NCBI GenBank assembly: GCA_030248215.1
Contig: JASANG010002042.1
Span: 1-64,000 of the forward strand
Source of the DNA: Enoplolaimus lenunculus
Taxonomy: Eukaryota; Nematoda; Enoplea; Enoplida; Thoracostomopsidae
Length of the DNA: 64,000 nucleotides
Reading direction: 5' to 3'
The notes under the pieces are model-generated. The model did no database searches. It saw only the letters and a program-made list of their open reading frames with translations, and had not been told where the DNA came from. Positions 21,692 to 41,971 of the stretch are shown here, in pieces; within the stretch, counting starts at the first letter, position 1; every line of letters begins with the position of its first letter. The translations under genes were made by a program, and so were the position numbers.

Positions 21692-24600
21692 AACAGTGTT
21701 ACGAAGGGAACTTCTGGAAATGGTACCAGTCGAAGTCGTCGCAGCGGCAGTGGTGGAACAGCATCTGCAACCGAACTGGAAGAAACCGGTGAGGACGATG
21801 AAGAGTCGTCGTCGTCAATTGGACTGCAAATTTCTCGGTCCGGGCCGAACCAATTGAGTATTGACAAACAACCGGATAATGATCACGATGATAGTGGAGA
21901 AGTGCTAATGATTGATGTACTTTCGCTAACCGACAATGACGATAACCAAGGTACTTACTATGCTATAATGTGTTATTGCCAGCATGTGGTCTCTTGTTTT
22001 AGTTTCATAACTGTGTCAGTCAGAGTACTAGGTGTATATACGTACGCATGCACCTATCTGGACGCCGTCTAGGTGTCTACAAGCTCATTTCTGACTGTTA
22101 ACTTTACGCTAGTATGTACAATTTATTGTTTTAGAATCTAAACAAACTCCTGTAACAACAACTGCACCAGGGGCAGCATCAGCTGTCCTTGAACGCTTCA
22201 GAGCGGAATGGCGTGAAGAACTGAGCAGGCAACGACAACAGCAACGCGGGCAAGATAGTATAACAGGAAGCGACACACCGACCAGTCAACGAACAACAGG
22301 AACATGCAATAGTAGTATATCATCCACCAATGCAACGCCGTTACGAGGAGCGAGTCCGTGTCCGTGTACAACTGATTCCACTTGTGACTGCAGTCCAGCA
22401 AGCAGGCGAAAACGAGACGATGTGTTTGAAAGGGTATGTATACTTGCGCTACATGCGTCTTCAAGAGGTGAAAAAGAATCTGGTGTTACGCTCATGTGAA
22501 AGCATTATAAAACATATGCTTGTATTCATTTTTTGACAAAATCATGTTTGTTAGTAATCAACTTCACTTTTGCCAAAACAAAATGTATTCTTATAGAATC
22601 TTCATCTTTCAATAGTTTTTGCATTTGATGTATTTCTTGTGCAGTTCGTTACGTTATTACTGAACGTGATGCACGCCGTGCAAACAGCTGATTTGAATTT
22701 TCACTAACGTATTATTGTGTAATCGATTAAACTGGGATGTTATATATATTTTTTACTCACAAATATTCTGTTTCGGATTTGTAGATAGAATGTTTAGTTT
22801 TTCAGTTTATAAGCAAATATAGTTTTGGTTGTCAAAGTTACTATGTAAACACTACGTATTATTTTATTCTGCGAGTACATAGTTTAGGCCCGTGTGATGT
22901 TTAATCAAGGCTCTGAAAATGAACGAAAAGGCAATATGTTTGAAGGTAAGACATAGTGCAGTTGTAGTCCTTTCGGTACAGAACGTTGTATTATTGCTTT
23001 CGTCTTTGAAATTTTGCTTAGTGAAGGCACAACGGTATTGTTTTTGAGTTTGTTACGGCTCGTTAAAAGAATTTTTCTTGAAGCCGCATAAACAAACGAT
23101 TGGTATGCATTCCGCTTATTGTCTATCTGGTCTGTTTTAGCCATTCGCTGTTACCGGCAAGCTGTGCAATTGGTGCCTGACATAGAAATTAAGCTGTACA
23201 AACAAAGCCGTATCCACAAGCCTCACGCGCCTGTTAGCAGAAGTAAATGAGTTGATCAAAATTTAATGTCCTGTACTTTTTGGTTGTTATATCATATTGG
23301 TTGAGTATTAGTATTGCAAGCAGTTTTTCCTTCAGGTCTGTGTATTAAATTATCACTATCAGTGACTGAGTGGAATCGGTTACCAAAAATGTCGAAGCCG
23401 TATAGTTCACCATCCTGCAGTTACTTTTTTGCAATAGCTAAAACGTGATCACGCTTATTTACTATAATTACGTTCAAGGGTGTTGATATTAACAGCGTTT
23501 TAGTATGCTTATATCGTGATTTCAAACACATGTCTGTGTCAGAAATATTATGATTTTGGTCATTAATTACGACGACGATATATCGGATAAGGTAGAATAC
23601 CGGAATCGGGTGCCGATTTTTTGCCGGAAACGGATATCTGGTTGTACTCTGTCTGAGCATTATGAATACTTAAGGTTCAATTGACAAAAGTGTTCGTTGT
23701 GTGCCAAAACAACATACGGGTGCAGAGTTAGCTGCAGCGTCGGTTGTGCCTAGTTCAGCGTTTTCAAATACCGGCTTCGACAAGTTCAGCGAAGAACTTG
23801 AATTGAATTATGATGACCTTGAAAGCCGACTTTATGTCAATGGGGAAAAGAAATATTGTCGCAAGAACGAGGGATGTGGCTATGACATAGACGAGGTGGG
23901 TGACTGGTAACAATGGAGAAGTATTGTATTCGTAAATGAGCATAACCAATGTTCCCGAGCGGAGCGCCCTTGAAAACAGAGGATTTGAGCGGTTTGAGGA
24001 GTAAAACAGGGATAGTTCCTAGTGTATAGCGTTTACTTTGAGGAATTTACTTTTCTCAAGAATAAAAAGGATGATTGCGAAAGCAAACGTATGCAATTAG
24101 TAAATTTAGCTCGACTCAAAATGTGGCCGTACTCGTGGCATCATTGCGCTACTCCGCTCACTTTGGGGACAGACGATTGTAACACTAAATATACATGCAG
24201 GTTTAAAACGTATTGCTCTACGATACAAATGAAACATTTATAACTACCTGCAGATGATTGCGGATTTTTGCATTAAACAAACGACCCTCCCCAGAAATAT
24301 GGTAAGCAAAAACACGAGATAGGTATGCTGTTGTTATTAGGGATGTGCCGATACCAAAATTTTTGCCGATACCGATGCCGATTATTATTTAGAAATTTTG
24401 CCGATGCTAAACCGATGTCGCGGCGATGCCGATGCCGATTCCAACTTTAGTACACCATGCTTAGTAAACAGAGAGGATCCAACGTTACATCATTATATAA
24501 AGACTTAAACCCTAAACATCATAAACGATTAAAAATTTATACGAACGGTTAATTTCAATTAATTTTTTCGAACACAAACGTCAAAGAAACAACAGTTTTC

Positions 24601-27600
24601 CTGACCAGTCACACATATATGCGCCCAGAGATGAAACTGATAGCATTTCAACTTACTGTTATATGTGCAAAAAGTATCGGCAAAGAATCCGCAATTTTTT
24701 TGCAGTGGCGATGCCGATACCGATACTCATGCCGATTATGACCGATGCCGATGCCGATTCATCGGCACATCCGTAATTGTTATATATACGTGAGTGAAGC
24801 AGGGTAACCCAATTTCACAACATAAAATGCTCAATTTAATAAACACGATAAATACTCCAAATTAAAAACTGACAGAGAATTGACGAAACAAGAAATAAAA
24901 ATGATAGAAGCGGACGGAACGGTTTATATGTGTAATTTTGTCGTTTTAGATGACGCCGATACATCAATATTCACACACAACGCAGTATAGCAATTACGCC
25001 AACAGAACTGGTGTTCATATGTCTGAATTACCCGTAGAAGTCCTGTTACGTATTGTCCGGTGGCTGGTTTCGTCTGAATTGGATATGCGCAGCTTGGAAC
25101 AGTTTGGCAAAGTTCGTTTCGTAATTAGTTCTGTGCCTATTTTTTATCTCTCATTTGAACTTGGAATGTTTGCAGTGTGCCTACTTTTTTAGCATTGGGA
25201 AAAGCGAAATTGCAGAGATCTCTGTTTTGAGAGGTCTGTCGTGACTTAAGTCATGATAAAAGGAAATCGTTAACGTTAAGGATGTGTATGGTTGTGTTTT
25301 GAAAAGTGCGAACTAGGGTTTTGAAATTGTTGCTTGTTAGATTTTTCAAATGCCTAATTATGTTAGTAAAAAATCACATTAGTAAATATATAATTTAAGG
25401 TTTGCACTGGGTTTCTACTGCTATCACGTGACGTGGAACTTTGGCATGCAGCCTGTTTAAGGTAAGAACAACATGGTGACTTACTTTGTTGTTTTCCTAG
25501 GAAGCTTTATTTTTGTACCAACCTGTTTTAACCAGAGAAATTACATAGCGGCACTAAACAAACTTGCTCCAGCTAAAACTTCGACCATTGACCCTCGCTC
25601 ACTGAAAATTGCGAACCATATAGTTTCAACGCTTTTTTCAGAACATGGGGTCACTCTTTAACCGACTCTCCATACTACATCGACGATGATTGTACATATT
25701 TTGATTCATGGCGTAATATGTATATTCTGCGTCCGCATTTGTATCACAATGGAGTGTATATTTCGAAAATATCCTACATTCGCCACGGTGAGCCCTCATT
25801 TCAAGACTCCACTTACAGGCCGTGGCATTTGGTGATCTATTACCGTTATCTGAGGTTTTTTGCTGACGGTAAGCAATTAAAATTACATTTTAGTATTTTA
25901 AAATTAAGTTAGCAAGGCGTCCTCAGGGAGTTTATGTGTTAAATTTTCCTTTGAGATTTTTATGATCGAGTTATATTGGGATGTGCTTCGGTTGTTAACT
26001 CAAAAAAATTATAATAAATTTTTTAGAACGTGATCTACAGTTTCTAAAATACCGCTTTAGTGAACTTGTGTACAGATATTTTTGGGAACAGCCAAAAGAG
26101 CTACATCGATCTTAATTTAAATATTATAGGACATATGCTAATGTATACATCGCCTGATGAGCCACTAATTGCGTTGCCGTATTTGCAAAGCCGAAAACCT
26201 CGCAATAATCAGGTGTTAATTGGAGCGTACCAGTACTGTGGAAAGGTTAGCGGCTAGTTCATGCCAGCAGGATGAAAATTTTTTAAACAGCACTAAATGA
26301 AATGTATTGTCCCCTTCTTCAAAGCATTTCTGATTACGGGGTCGGCTGCGATCACTGAAGCCAAAAATTTCAGTGTTCATCATGCTACCTTCTCAAACGT
26401 ACTCGGTGTACGCACGGCATTGCGGAAGTTCTAAATTTGTACCCGTATTCTCAAATGTGTGCACAGCGCTTTCCGCCTGTTGGAGTTAGGCCTCATTGCT
26501 TAAGGACCGGGGAACGTTGCCATTAGGATTTAAGCACATGTTTTGGTACTTGGCGTACCCTAGTGCTCAATAGATCTTCACATAATCGGCTGTCATAATT
26601 TACTTGTTTGAAGTCAGACTACAAACTGGTGACAGATACTACACCAGTACACCCAGCTACTAACGAATTGTAGTAATGGAATTATGTTTTCATCTTACTG
26701 TTGTAGGATACTGTAAACGCTGTTTTGAAGCGAAATTCTACAAGCGCACATCGGGTCTCGTTTATCAATGAACATGCACCGTACGCGTATAAACGCAAAA
26801 CACAGTTGCCCAACGATGTACCGGATTATACGTTTCACATAGTAAGCATTTGGGTATTATTTGTATGATTGATTGAACTGATGGTTAGAAGCGTTAGAGT
26901 GGCGCTAAGCCATAAGCGCCACGGCAACCGCGACTGCCTTGTACGACTGTATTTGAAGTATAAATGTTATTTTTGTAGTTCATCTTTGCCGCATACATTT
27001 ATGTTTTATCTTAGTTCGTAATACGCCGGTTTTTTCCTTCACATGCAATATTATAATTTAACGTACAGTTTAGTTTTAGACCATGAAAATTGCATCAACT
27101 AAACGAAAATTACATGCGCAGCTGTCGTGGCTTAATTATGAGATTGTTACAAACTACAGGTACATCAACTGGTTGATCTTTACCGTTTTTTAGATTGTTA
27201 TGAACAATATGAAAGCAGCTTCTGTCTTGAAACTTACCTGAACCGCGGAAAACTGTAATTAAACCAATCAAAATATGGTACTGAAATAATAAAACAATTA
27301 TGTAATTGTATCTGAAACCAAGTCATTTTTCATTCTGTAGTGTAAGAGATGTGCATCTTATTCAGAATATAACAAGATAACATCTTCTTCGGGTTTACAA
27401 CGGCATGTTGGCTTGGCTGAATTAAAAGACTTCAATGTAATTTTGTACTCTAAATATACGCAGCGCAATTTTGAGTGTTTTATGTGAAAATTTTCAACAT
27501 TTGAAAGTATATACGTATGGTTTGGTTATGTTTGGTTTGGTTCCAGAGGATTTTTCGGACATTTTGCATATTTTCCTAAACACATCCGTATTAATAATAT

Positions 27601-27733
27601 ATGTGTCATGTGTTGTTTCAGACTAGAAGTTCCGTCACGCGCAAGTTTTGATTTATGTGAACAGTCGTTTCCTCCGTTTTATTTCTCACGGGTTAAAAGC
27701 TATTCGGCGACTTCTGAGAAGCCGTTAGAATGA
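21692..27733 (+). CDS. FBXO9: F-box only protein 9 (FBXO9), 12 exons, 5' end incomplete
   Basis: FBXO9 is the substrate adaptor of an SCF E3 ubiquitin ligase; in vertebrates it acts on TEL2 and TTI1. Exons: 21692-21950, 22135-22437, 22910-22945, 23141-23242, 23726-23895, 24950-25111, 25400-25461, 25642-25868, 26130-26245, 26707-26841, 27080-27159, 27622-27733; phases match at every junction (588 codons with stop). The order matches the human protein: an acidic N-terminus; [13 protein letters not shown]; the TPR-like helix [18 protein letters not shown]; the F-box [20 protein letters not shown]; the C-terminal domain with [19 protein letters not shown] and [11 protein letters not shown]; and the end [18 protein letters not shown]. 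The end of exon 2 is unsure: a GT at 22434 scores better by eye, but only the GT at 22438 keeps phase. The initiator Met is not in exon 1, so a short upstream exon is missing. AATAAA lies at 27932-27937. Confidence 0.9.
23585..23650. repeat. Fragment of a hexamer-end hAT-like element in an FBXO9 intron
   Basis: GCCGGAAACGGATATCTGGT TGTACTCTG resembles the ends of the CCGATT/CCGGAT group (compare 36960-36998, GAGACGGATATCCGATTGTA). It lies in the intron between the exons ending 23242 and starting 23726. Confidence 0.4.
24338..24775. mobile_element. hAT-like MITE with CCGATG hexamer ends, in an FBXO9 intron
   Basis: Starts TAGGGATGTGCCGATACC and ends ATCGGCACATCCGTA. The ends are made of repeated CCGATG/CCGATA steps (24372-24435 and 24708-24765). 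The flanking 8-mers GTTGTTAT (24330-24337) and ATTGTTAT (24776-24783) agree at 7 of 8 positions, as expected of an old 8-bp hAT target duplication. No transposase. Confidence 0.75.
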
Positions 27734-27931
27734 TAAATGAATACTTTAATATGTTCTTGGCGGGGTGGAACCGGTTATTCGTTTCTGGTATATATCGAGG
27801 TTCGTTTCTGTTTCTGTTAGAGATTACTCTGGAAATTCGTTAATTTTTATGCTCAAATTTTAGTTCAAGTCACGTATAAATTGCGCAGCTTTTCATTACA
27901 GATATGCAGCAATTGTAAAAATAATATGTCA

Positions 27932-27937
27932 AATAAA
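27932..27937 (+). terminator. Candidate polyadenylation signal of FBXO9
   Basis: AATAAA 199 nt after the FBXO9 stop codon. Confidence 0.4.
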
Positions 27938-29269
27938 GTAGCAAAAATCATCCAACATTTTAAAAAATTTGGTGGCATCTGCTATTTTTTTCTTTAAAAT
28001 TTCAGAATGCCCGATTAATATTTGCGTATATCATTCTATATTGGCCGAAAAATAAAACACGTTTTGATTTTTCTTACTATCCGTCTACACTCTGATTCTT
28101 GGTAAAAAATATTTTATGTTTTATGCATATTTTCGCAATTTGTTTTGTTTTTTCTAACTCAACGCGCCTTAGCAAACCAACAATGTTGAAAATAGGCGAA
28201 AATTAAATCGTTTGAAACATTTTTAATTTAATATGGAAAATTTTTAGTGGGAAACTTTTTGATGAAGCGGATGGTGGATCGTTAAACTTATTTTGGTGCA
28301 TCGAGTTTCAGACAGTTTCAAAACATAAACTTAATCTAATATAATATGTACTTATACATCATTTCACTCTAAAAGTAGACCACAGTAGTGACCCGAATGA
28401 GAAGCTTTCGTGTTATAAGACTCAAACAATAGGAATCTGCATACCTAATTACAGTGTGTTAGTGGATAGAGTCCATAAGTCTTAATTTAATTAAAGTCCA
28501 TAGAAGACAGATTCAGACAACCCGCATAAACTTTGTAAAATCAAGAAAAAATAACAGGCTTGGCAACAAAAAATGTTTCGGAGCAAGTCAATTCAACTCA
28601 AAACAAGAAATATATAAGGGTGTTTTGTTAAATTAAAGTGGGGTTAATTAAAAATATGACTGTTAGTAAATAAAAGGAGTGCCTTCTGGATAATCTAAAT
28701 ATGTATCTGTCCCCTTTATTGGTCACTAAAGTATGCATATGCGTAAATAATTGCTAAATCCTTAATGTTCAATGAATACACAAGTGTTTCACAATATAGT
28801 ACGTATGCGCAGCAATAAGTAGTACACAAGATGTATAAAGCGAGCCCAGCAGTGTTGCGGTAACTGTCACCAATATGTCCGCCCAGGGGGGGTGTTCAAA
28901 AACTAATTTGCTTGAAGCTATGTCAGATGAAGTATTGACAGGCTTTGAATTTTTAGTTACTGCGTAAAAACTGCGGATTTCTAACCAGGCACGGTTTACT
29001 TACTTTCGATTTACTGAAATATTTTCTCGGGATATGCAGCTAACATATATCGTTCTGCGTATTTGTTTTGGCAAGAACTTACAAATTAATAGTATGTTAT
29101 TTATGTTATATTTTTATTCACAGTTGGCGTTCAGTATGATTTTGCAGCGCGACTTGAGCAGTAAAATAGTTTCCCTGTTTATTCGGTTTGTGGCCGGGCG
29201 GATATTCTGCAGGCAAAAAAGTATGTAAATTTGGAGGCCAATGTTACTTTTATTGCCGTAACAGTTGAC
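27938..29269. other. AT-rich spacer with one MITE fragment
   Basis: No gene recognised. 28389-28520 is a worn fragment of the TAGTGACC family (GTAGTGACCCGAATGAGAAG, then GATAGAGTCCATAAG). The rest is AT-rich sequence without clear repeats. Confidence 0.4.
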
Positions 29270-29400
29270 TAAGCGTATTCATAAGCCTAAGCGTTGCAAA
29301 ACCGTATTCCTAAGCCTTAGCAAAAATGTCTAGAATGTAAGCCTACTCTTTTACAGACCCATAAGAAACCGGGACGGCCCTGAAAGTAACATGGGCCAAT
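29270..29400. repeat. TAAGCC patch with a GGCCCATG-type end
   Basis: GCGTATTCATAAGCCTAAGC at about 29272 and the end GACGGCCCTGAAAGTAACAT GGGCCAA at 29373-29399 identify a shortened copy of the GGCCCATG-TIR family. Confidence 0.5.
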
Positions 29401-29696
29401 TTGGAGATTGAAAAACGTCCATAATACTACACTCAGACACTAAGGTGCGAATGAAACGTAAGAAGACTGGGGAAATAGATCCCGACCTTTGTGGACTCGC
29501 TAGTTTACGTGGGTCCATCCGCTTTTGAAACTTGCATTCATTCAAAACAGTTTATGCTTTTATTATCCAATTAACAAAATTTAAATTATGGCTTATTTCA
29601 ACCCGCATTGTTTCGAAATACCAAAATGTTCGCCACTAATGTGGCATATTCTTCGGCAACGGCAGTGATGGATTTTTTGCGTTAACCTTAAAATAT

Positions 29697-31545
29697 ACTG
29701 CCAATGTATAGCACAGAGGCTTCCCTTTTTTCAAGGCGGTAAGTTATGACCATGAGTGCAGCGCAACCACTCTTGTATGACGCATAAGAATTTCGCTGGT
29801 TTGGTAGGAAAAATCAGATGCATTATTTTGGCTGTGAAAAGTTGAAAGGTTTTCTCTATGTCTGGTAGGGAAGGAACAGTTTGGTTGGTCTGGATTGGGA
29901 AAAACGTGAAAAGTGGAAAATTCTTGCCTAGGTATATGATTCCTTTTGGTTGGTAGGGAAAGTTGGAGGTGCAGGCGATGTTCGGAAATCGGGAAAAGTT
30001 CATAGGTTTTCTCTAGGTCTGGCAGGGAACGAACAGTTTGGTTGGTCTGGATTGGGATGTGTCGTTCGGTTCGGAAAACGGGAAAAGTGGAAAATTCTTG
30101 CCTAGGTATATGATTCCTTTTGGTTGGTAGGCAAAGTTAGCGGTGTAGGCGAGGTTACAAAAACGGGAAAAGTGGAAATTTTGAACGCTTGTTTTCACGT
30201 GGTTTGATAGTGAAAATCAGAAGCCTAATTAGGTTTTTATTGGAAAATGGGAAAAGTGGCAATTTTAAACACCTATAGATTTTCCCTTGGTTTGTAGGAA
30301 AACTCTGAAGCGAAGGTTTTGTTTGGAAAACGGGAAAAGTGGAAAGTTCAAATTGCATAAACATTCTCTGGTTTAGGTAGAGAAAATATGAAGCGCAGGT
30401 TTTGTTTCAAAAACGGCAAAAGTGGAATATTTAAAACGTATAGGTTTTCGTTGGTTAGGTAGAAAAATTCTGAAGCGTAAGGTTTGTTTAGAAAACGGGA
30501 AAAGTATCAAATTTAAACATCCAAGTTTTCCCCGCCAAAATTATGCTGGTGATTATTCCTATCAAACCAGCAAAATTTTTAGCCGTCAGACAGAAGTGGC
30601 TACGCTTTATATTTTCCCCACCGACCCGTTGAATTTTAGGCATTTTAATTTTCCCATTTTTCGTTTTCGAATAAATTTTACGCTTCAAATTTTCCCCACG
30701 AGACCTGGGAATATGCAGGCGTTTGAATTCTTGTAATTTTGTAGTTTTTCGTTATCACTACGCAAATGTAGTTTTGGAGGGGTAAGTAAGCTTTTTTCGT
30801 CAATTTTGCGTTCTGATGGTCCTGAGGGGACTACCGCCCACCTGCACCCTCTGCGTGTTGAAAGGATACTTAGCTGGATAGGGGGCTGCCGCCGCCCAAG
30901 CCCCGTGCACTAAGCATTTTAATATTGAAACCGTTAAAATGACTGAAATGATTTTGAACAGCTTGATGCTCATCCTGCTTGTTATCATTTCAAATCGCCT
31001 CAAGGGGGTCCCAATTTGTATTTATAAACATGAAAGATTTAGTGGCAGGTTGAAGTTTTTTATTGTGGGGGAAGGGAGGAGCGGCAGCAGCATGTACTGC
31101 TTATATCCCTTCAAATCGCAGTGTGATCCCGCAATTTTTCGTTCGTGAGAGATTGTGGCGGGGGAAACTTGCAGTTTGGGGGAAACTAGAAAAGTGCCTG
31201 ATTTCTATGCGTTAAAAATTTTCAACTTTTCCCGTTTTCCAAACAAAACCTATGGTTCATGTTTTCCCTACCAACCCATGGAAAATCATTAGGCGTTTAA
31301 ATTTTACACTGTTCCAGTTTTCCAAACAAACTTTACACTACTGATTTTTCCTACCGAACCAGGGGATTTCCGGGTTATGAATTTTCCTGTTTTTCCAGGC
31401 AAACTTTTATGACTGTTACTTTTCCTATCCAACCAGCGGAGTTCCTAGCCGTCAAACAGGAATGGCTGCGCTGCACTCCTGGTCATAAGTTCTCCACCCT
31501 GGGAAATTGAAAGCCACTGTTCCATACACGTGGGTCAAAAATACA
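29697..31545. mobile_element. Inverted-arm element with ~62-bp repeat arms, large copy
   Basis: The left edge CCAATGTATAGCACAGAGGC and right edge GCCACTGTTCCATACACGTG are variants of the same inverted end used by the TAAGCC-array MITEs. The left arm (29740-30535) is a run of about ten units containing GGTTGGTAGGGAAA and GGAAAACGGGAAAAGTGGAA. The right arm (about 31195-31470) holds the reverse complements (CTTTTCCCGTTTTCC). Outer arm text also mirrors: ATGACCATGAGTGCAGCGCA at 29747 against TGCGCTGCACTCCTGGTCAT at 31468. The centre (about 30,740-31,190) is unique and shows no coding motif. The short open frames on both strands follow the repeat. Confidence 0.7.
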
Positions 31546-32251
31546 AGCAGTTATATATCAACTACTGTCATCGCAGGATTTGCGTCGTGAAGTCTTTGCA
31601 TCCTTACCGAACGGCGCCGCAGATAGGGTCATTCAAAGTTATGATGCATAAAATTGTGCTTTGAAACTAATAACACTTCTTTCGCAAACACCTTACTTTA
31701 GTGTGCTTAAATGACTAAAAAACTTGCTCAATAAACTGCTGAGACAACATATGGCTGTGCCTCGAAAAACCGAGGAAAGACTAATATTTATTACGCTTCT
31801 CCAGAGACTACAATGCTCACTATTCTCATATGGGCTGTAATGCTCCAGTTATTTGTACAATACACCCATAACTTATACCAGCCATTTTCTACGGTTTCGG
31901 TAAAGTTCATTACTAGAAACAGAGTTTTGCATGCATGCTGCTACTTGGACACTAATTTAGCAAATAGACTCTTATTGATTCAGACTCAAAACAGGAACGC
32001 CGGACACTTGCTATATCCTCAATTATTCGCGTCTACTACCATAAAGTACAACCGTAAAGTTTGTTTCTGACTATGACATAAAATCAACCTTCTAATCCCA
32101 ATATTAAGCAGAACAGAATTTCGCGCATCATCTTTTCAAGTGTTATTTTTTAACGTAAACAAAGCCCATGTAGGACATACAACTTGTTTGAATTGAGATA
32201 AACTTATGTTTATATTTGTAAACGGTCTGAAAGGCTGTTTAGTATACTTAC

Positions 32252-33191
32252 TACTGCAGCCAAACGATACAAGGACCTGGTCACTCTGTGAATTGCTCTT
32301 TCTTCCCATAGATCTGGCACTTCAAAACAGTCGCGTGCCGGCAAACCAGCCCGTAGCAACTGGTCACGAAACTGATTAATGTTTTCCATTTGTGCAAAAT
32401 CACCAACCGCTTCTATTTTTCGTATTGATCCAGGGCGTAACGTGTTCATCAATCTTGAATACGTTTATTGATAATACTAATGGAGTGCATCCCCGGGGGT
32501 TTGTCTTGGTTTTGGCATAAAGCTAAACTTCCGGCTCCTACAGAATTTCTACTTTCAATTATCAGAATCCGGCAGATTTTGCCTACTTACATCCTGATCC
32601 GCTATTTTTCATACCGATTGTCACCTGTTTCATATATAAATGAAATTCATGCGCTCATATATAATTACAAAAATCATCTTTATAGTATCTAAACTTTTAA
32701 ATCTATAAATGTTATTAATTTAAGGAACAAATTGCAAGTTTTAACATACGCCTATAGTCAAGGCACGTTGGAATTGCTAAAATAAATCGCTTTGCGTTCA
32801 AGTGTGGTGGCATACTAAATACCAAAAGATGCGCCTAATGCTTGATGTCTATCTACCATCATACGGCAAATGCTACGTCTAATTGAACGTAGAAAATTCT
32901 CCTTGCATAAAGACTGTGTGCTCTCATTAAACATTTATTTTCGAAGTCCTACCTGCACAAAACTTGACCATCCTTAAGCCAATCCGCAAAATCTGTTTCA
33001 CTGTTTTTGGCTACTCCTGCCACTTTTGATATCCACTCTGTTAGGTTTGCCTCTTGATCACGGTCTCGTTTGCCTTGAATCCAACCAACCCGATATGTCC
33101 TTTGTCTGGGGTCCAACACGTAGCATTCTGTTTTTGGTGCCGTTGCGCCAACGTGGCAAACGGCTGGTATTGAAGCTTGAGTGGCAGTCAT
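32252..33191 (-). CDS. Calponin/transgelin-type CH-domain protein, 2 exons seen
   Basis: Exons on the minus strand: 33191-32953 and 32453-32252, joined in phase 2 (donor GTAGGA, acceptor GTATTCAAG). The second exon ends at a GTAAGT donor. The product matches the single calponin-homology domain of transgelin, calponin and muscle protein 20. Seen in order: DFADWLKDGQVLCRLMNTLR (conserved W-LKDG-VLC core), MENINQFRDQLLRAGLPARD, CFEVPDLWEERAIHRV. Such proteins bind actin and stiffen thin filaments in muscle or cortex. The N-terminus before the domain (MTATQASIPAVCHVG...) is family-atypical and its start is uncertain. The expected downstream exons with the end of the CH domain and the calponin-like repeat (GLQ-G-N-GASQAG type) were not found between 32,252 and 29,400. 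The gene may be truncated there, or the exons may lie farther off. A MITE fragment sits near 31945-32040. Confidence 0.7.
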
Positions 33192-34110
33192 ATAGAAAAT
33201 GTAATTTGATTTACGTTTATTTTCTTGTGTTTGATGTGCGACGATGCTCGGAAAATACTTCTGGTGAAGCTAGCTTTATTGGTTTTGCAACATATTATAT
33301 TTAAGAATGAGATACTAATAATTAAAAAAGCATATCAAAAATAAATGGAACACTGTATACCTGCTATAAATCGAAAGCCACAGTGTTCACTAATATATAC
33401 TCGTTCGTAAAACCACACGATTGCCGTTAAATCACGGTCTACGTCAATATTCGTCCTCAAAAAATATATAACAATCTGATTGTAAAAAAGCAAATGATTT
33501 AAAATGCGCTAAGTGTCTAATAAAAAACAGCTAGTTCTGCACTAGAAACTTTGTTCTTGTTATATTTGAAAAGCTTTTATAGCGTTCGAGTTTCGGCGAC
33601 CCAGTTCTAGATTTTTTAGGAAGTCGAACAGCTGTTTATCGACGGAGTCGCAGATGAAACGATGCTTTTGTGAATAGAGAGTTAATGCTTAAAAAACAAT
33701 CGTTTAAAAATAACAGGTATCTTCAGTCCTATTTAATAGTATCACATCATCAGCCATCAATAGCTTGTGAGCAGCGCATCCAGCATGTTATTCTAGTTCC
33801 CACTATCGAGAAATGTACAGACTTGATCGTAATTTGTATGCTACCATTATACCAGGCCTTGGTCAATATGCTGCAGGTGCTAATATAAACTATATTTATG
33901 ACCCGTTTATAGTCACAATTTAAGCTTAAAATATTTTTATATACTGATTTTGTTATAAAATATGTTTTCCTAAAAGCAAAGCCAATGTTGTTTTTAGGGC
34001 AGTATAACTCTAGATCAAAGCATATTTCCAAACCTAAGCTAAGCGTAACAATAAGTATAAATCTTAACCTACGCCCAGTTTATTAGGCAAAAATGTCTTT
34101 ATGTAACAAT
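33192..34110. other. Intergenic spacer
   Basis: No gene recognised. About 34022-34090 carries a weak CCTAAGCTAAGCG patch of the TAAGCC type. The rest is AT-rich. Confidence 0.35.
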
Positions 34111-34330
34111 TAGGGCCCGTATTTTCGAATGCATGTAGCACCTATCACCAGTTAAGTTCTTCAAACTAGCGAACTGCTGCAATTGCAGATCTTAAAATTG
34201 CGCAGAAGTTGAGTAAATAGAATGCAATAAATGTGCTGAATTTCAAATCGCAGCATTGATAGTTTTGAATGTTACAAGAGCTTTTACTAACTGGTTATAG
34301 GTGCTGCACACATTTGAGAATATGAGCCTA
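34111..34330. mobile_element. 220-bp TIR element upstream of AGXT
   Basis: Terminal inverted repeats of about 45 bp: left TAGGGCCCGTATTTTCGAAT with GTAGCACCTATCACCAGTTA, right TAACTGGTTATAGGTGCTGC with ACATTTGAGAATATGAGCCT A. A related fragment with TATTCTCAAATGTGTGCACA lies near 26445. The element ends 170 bp before the AGXT start codon, in the likely promoter. Confidence 0.6.
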
Positions 34331-34500
34331 GATAGTAAACCAGGCACTGGAGTCATTGTAGGTTATAAATATTACTTAGCTAGTTGCTTTAATAACCGTG
34401 GTAATCTGTGTTTGGTTTTGCGCGTTGAACTTTGATATACGTATAATTAGTAAACAGATAGGTGTTTACGGCGCAATATATACATACAACAGATATTAAC

Positions 34501-41971
<7,471 letters not shown>

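Noticed and set aside
25473-25641. Upstream extension of the FBXO9 exon at 25642
   Set aside because: The only frame open across 25473-25641 is not the FBXO9 frame; the acceptor GCTTTTTTCAG at 25631-25641 gives a direct match (TWGHSLTD) in the right phase.
27340-27390. Extra FBXO9 exon after acceptor CATTCTGTAG
   Set aside because: The phase-matched reading stops after about 13 residues, while the exon at 27622 joins directly in phase and matches the FBXO9 C-terminus.
29731-31003. Several short frames on both strands with repetitive peptides
   Set aside because: They are translations of the ~62-bp repeat arms of an inverted-arm element or of its unique centre; peptide repeats follow the DNA repeat period and no family motif is present.
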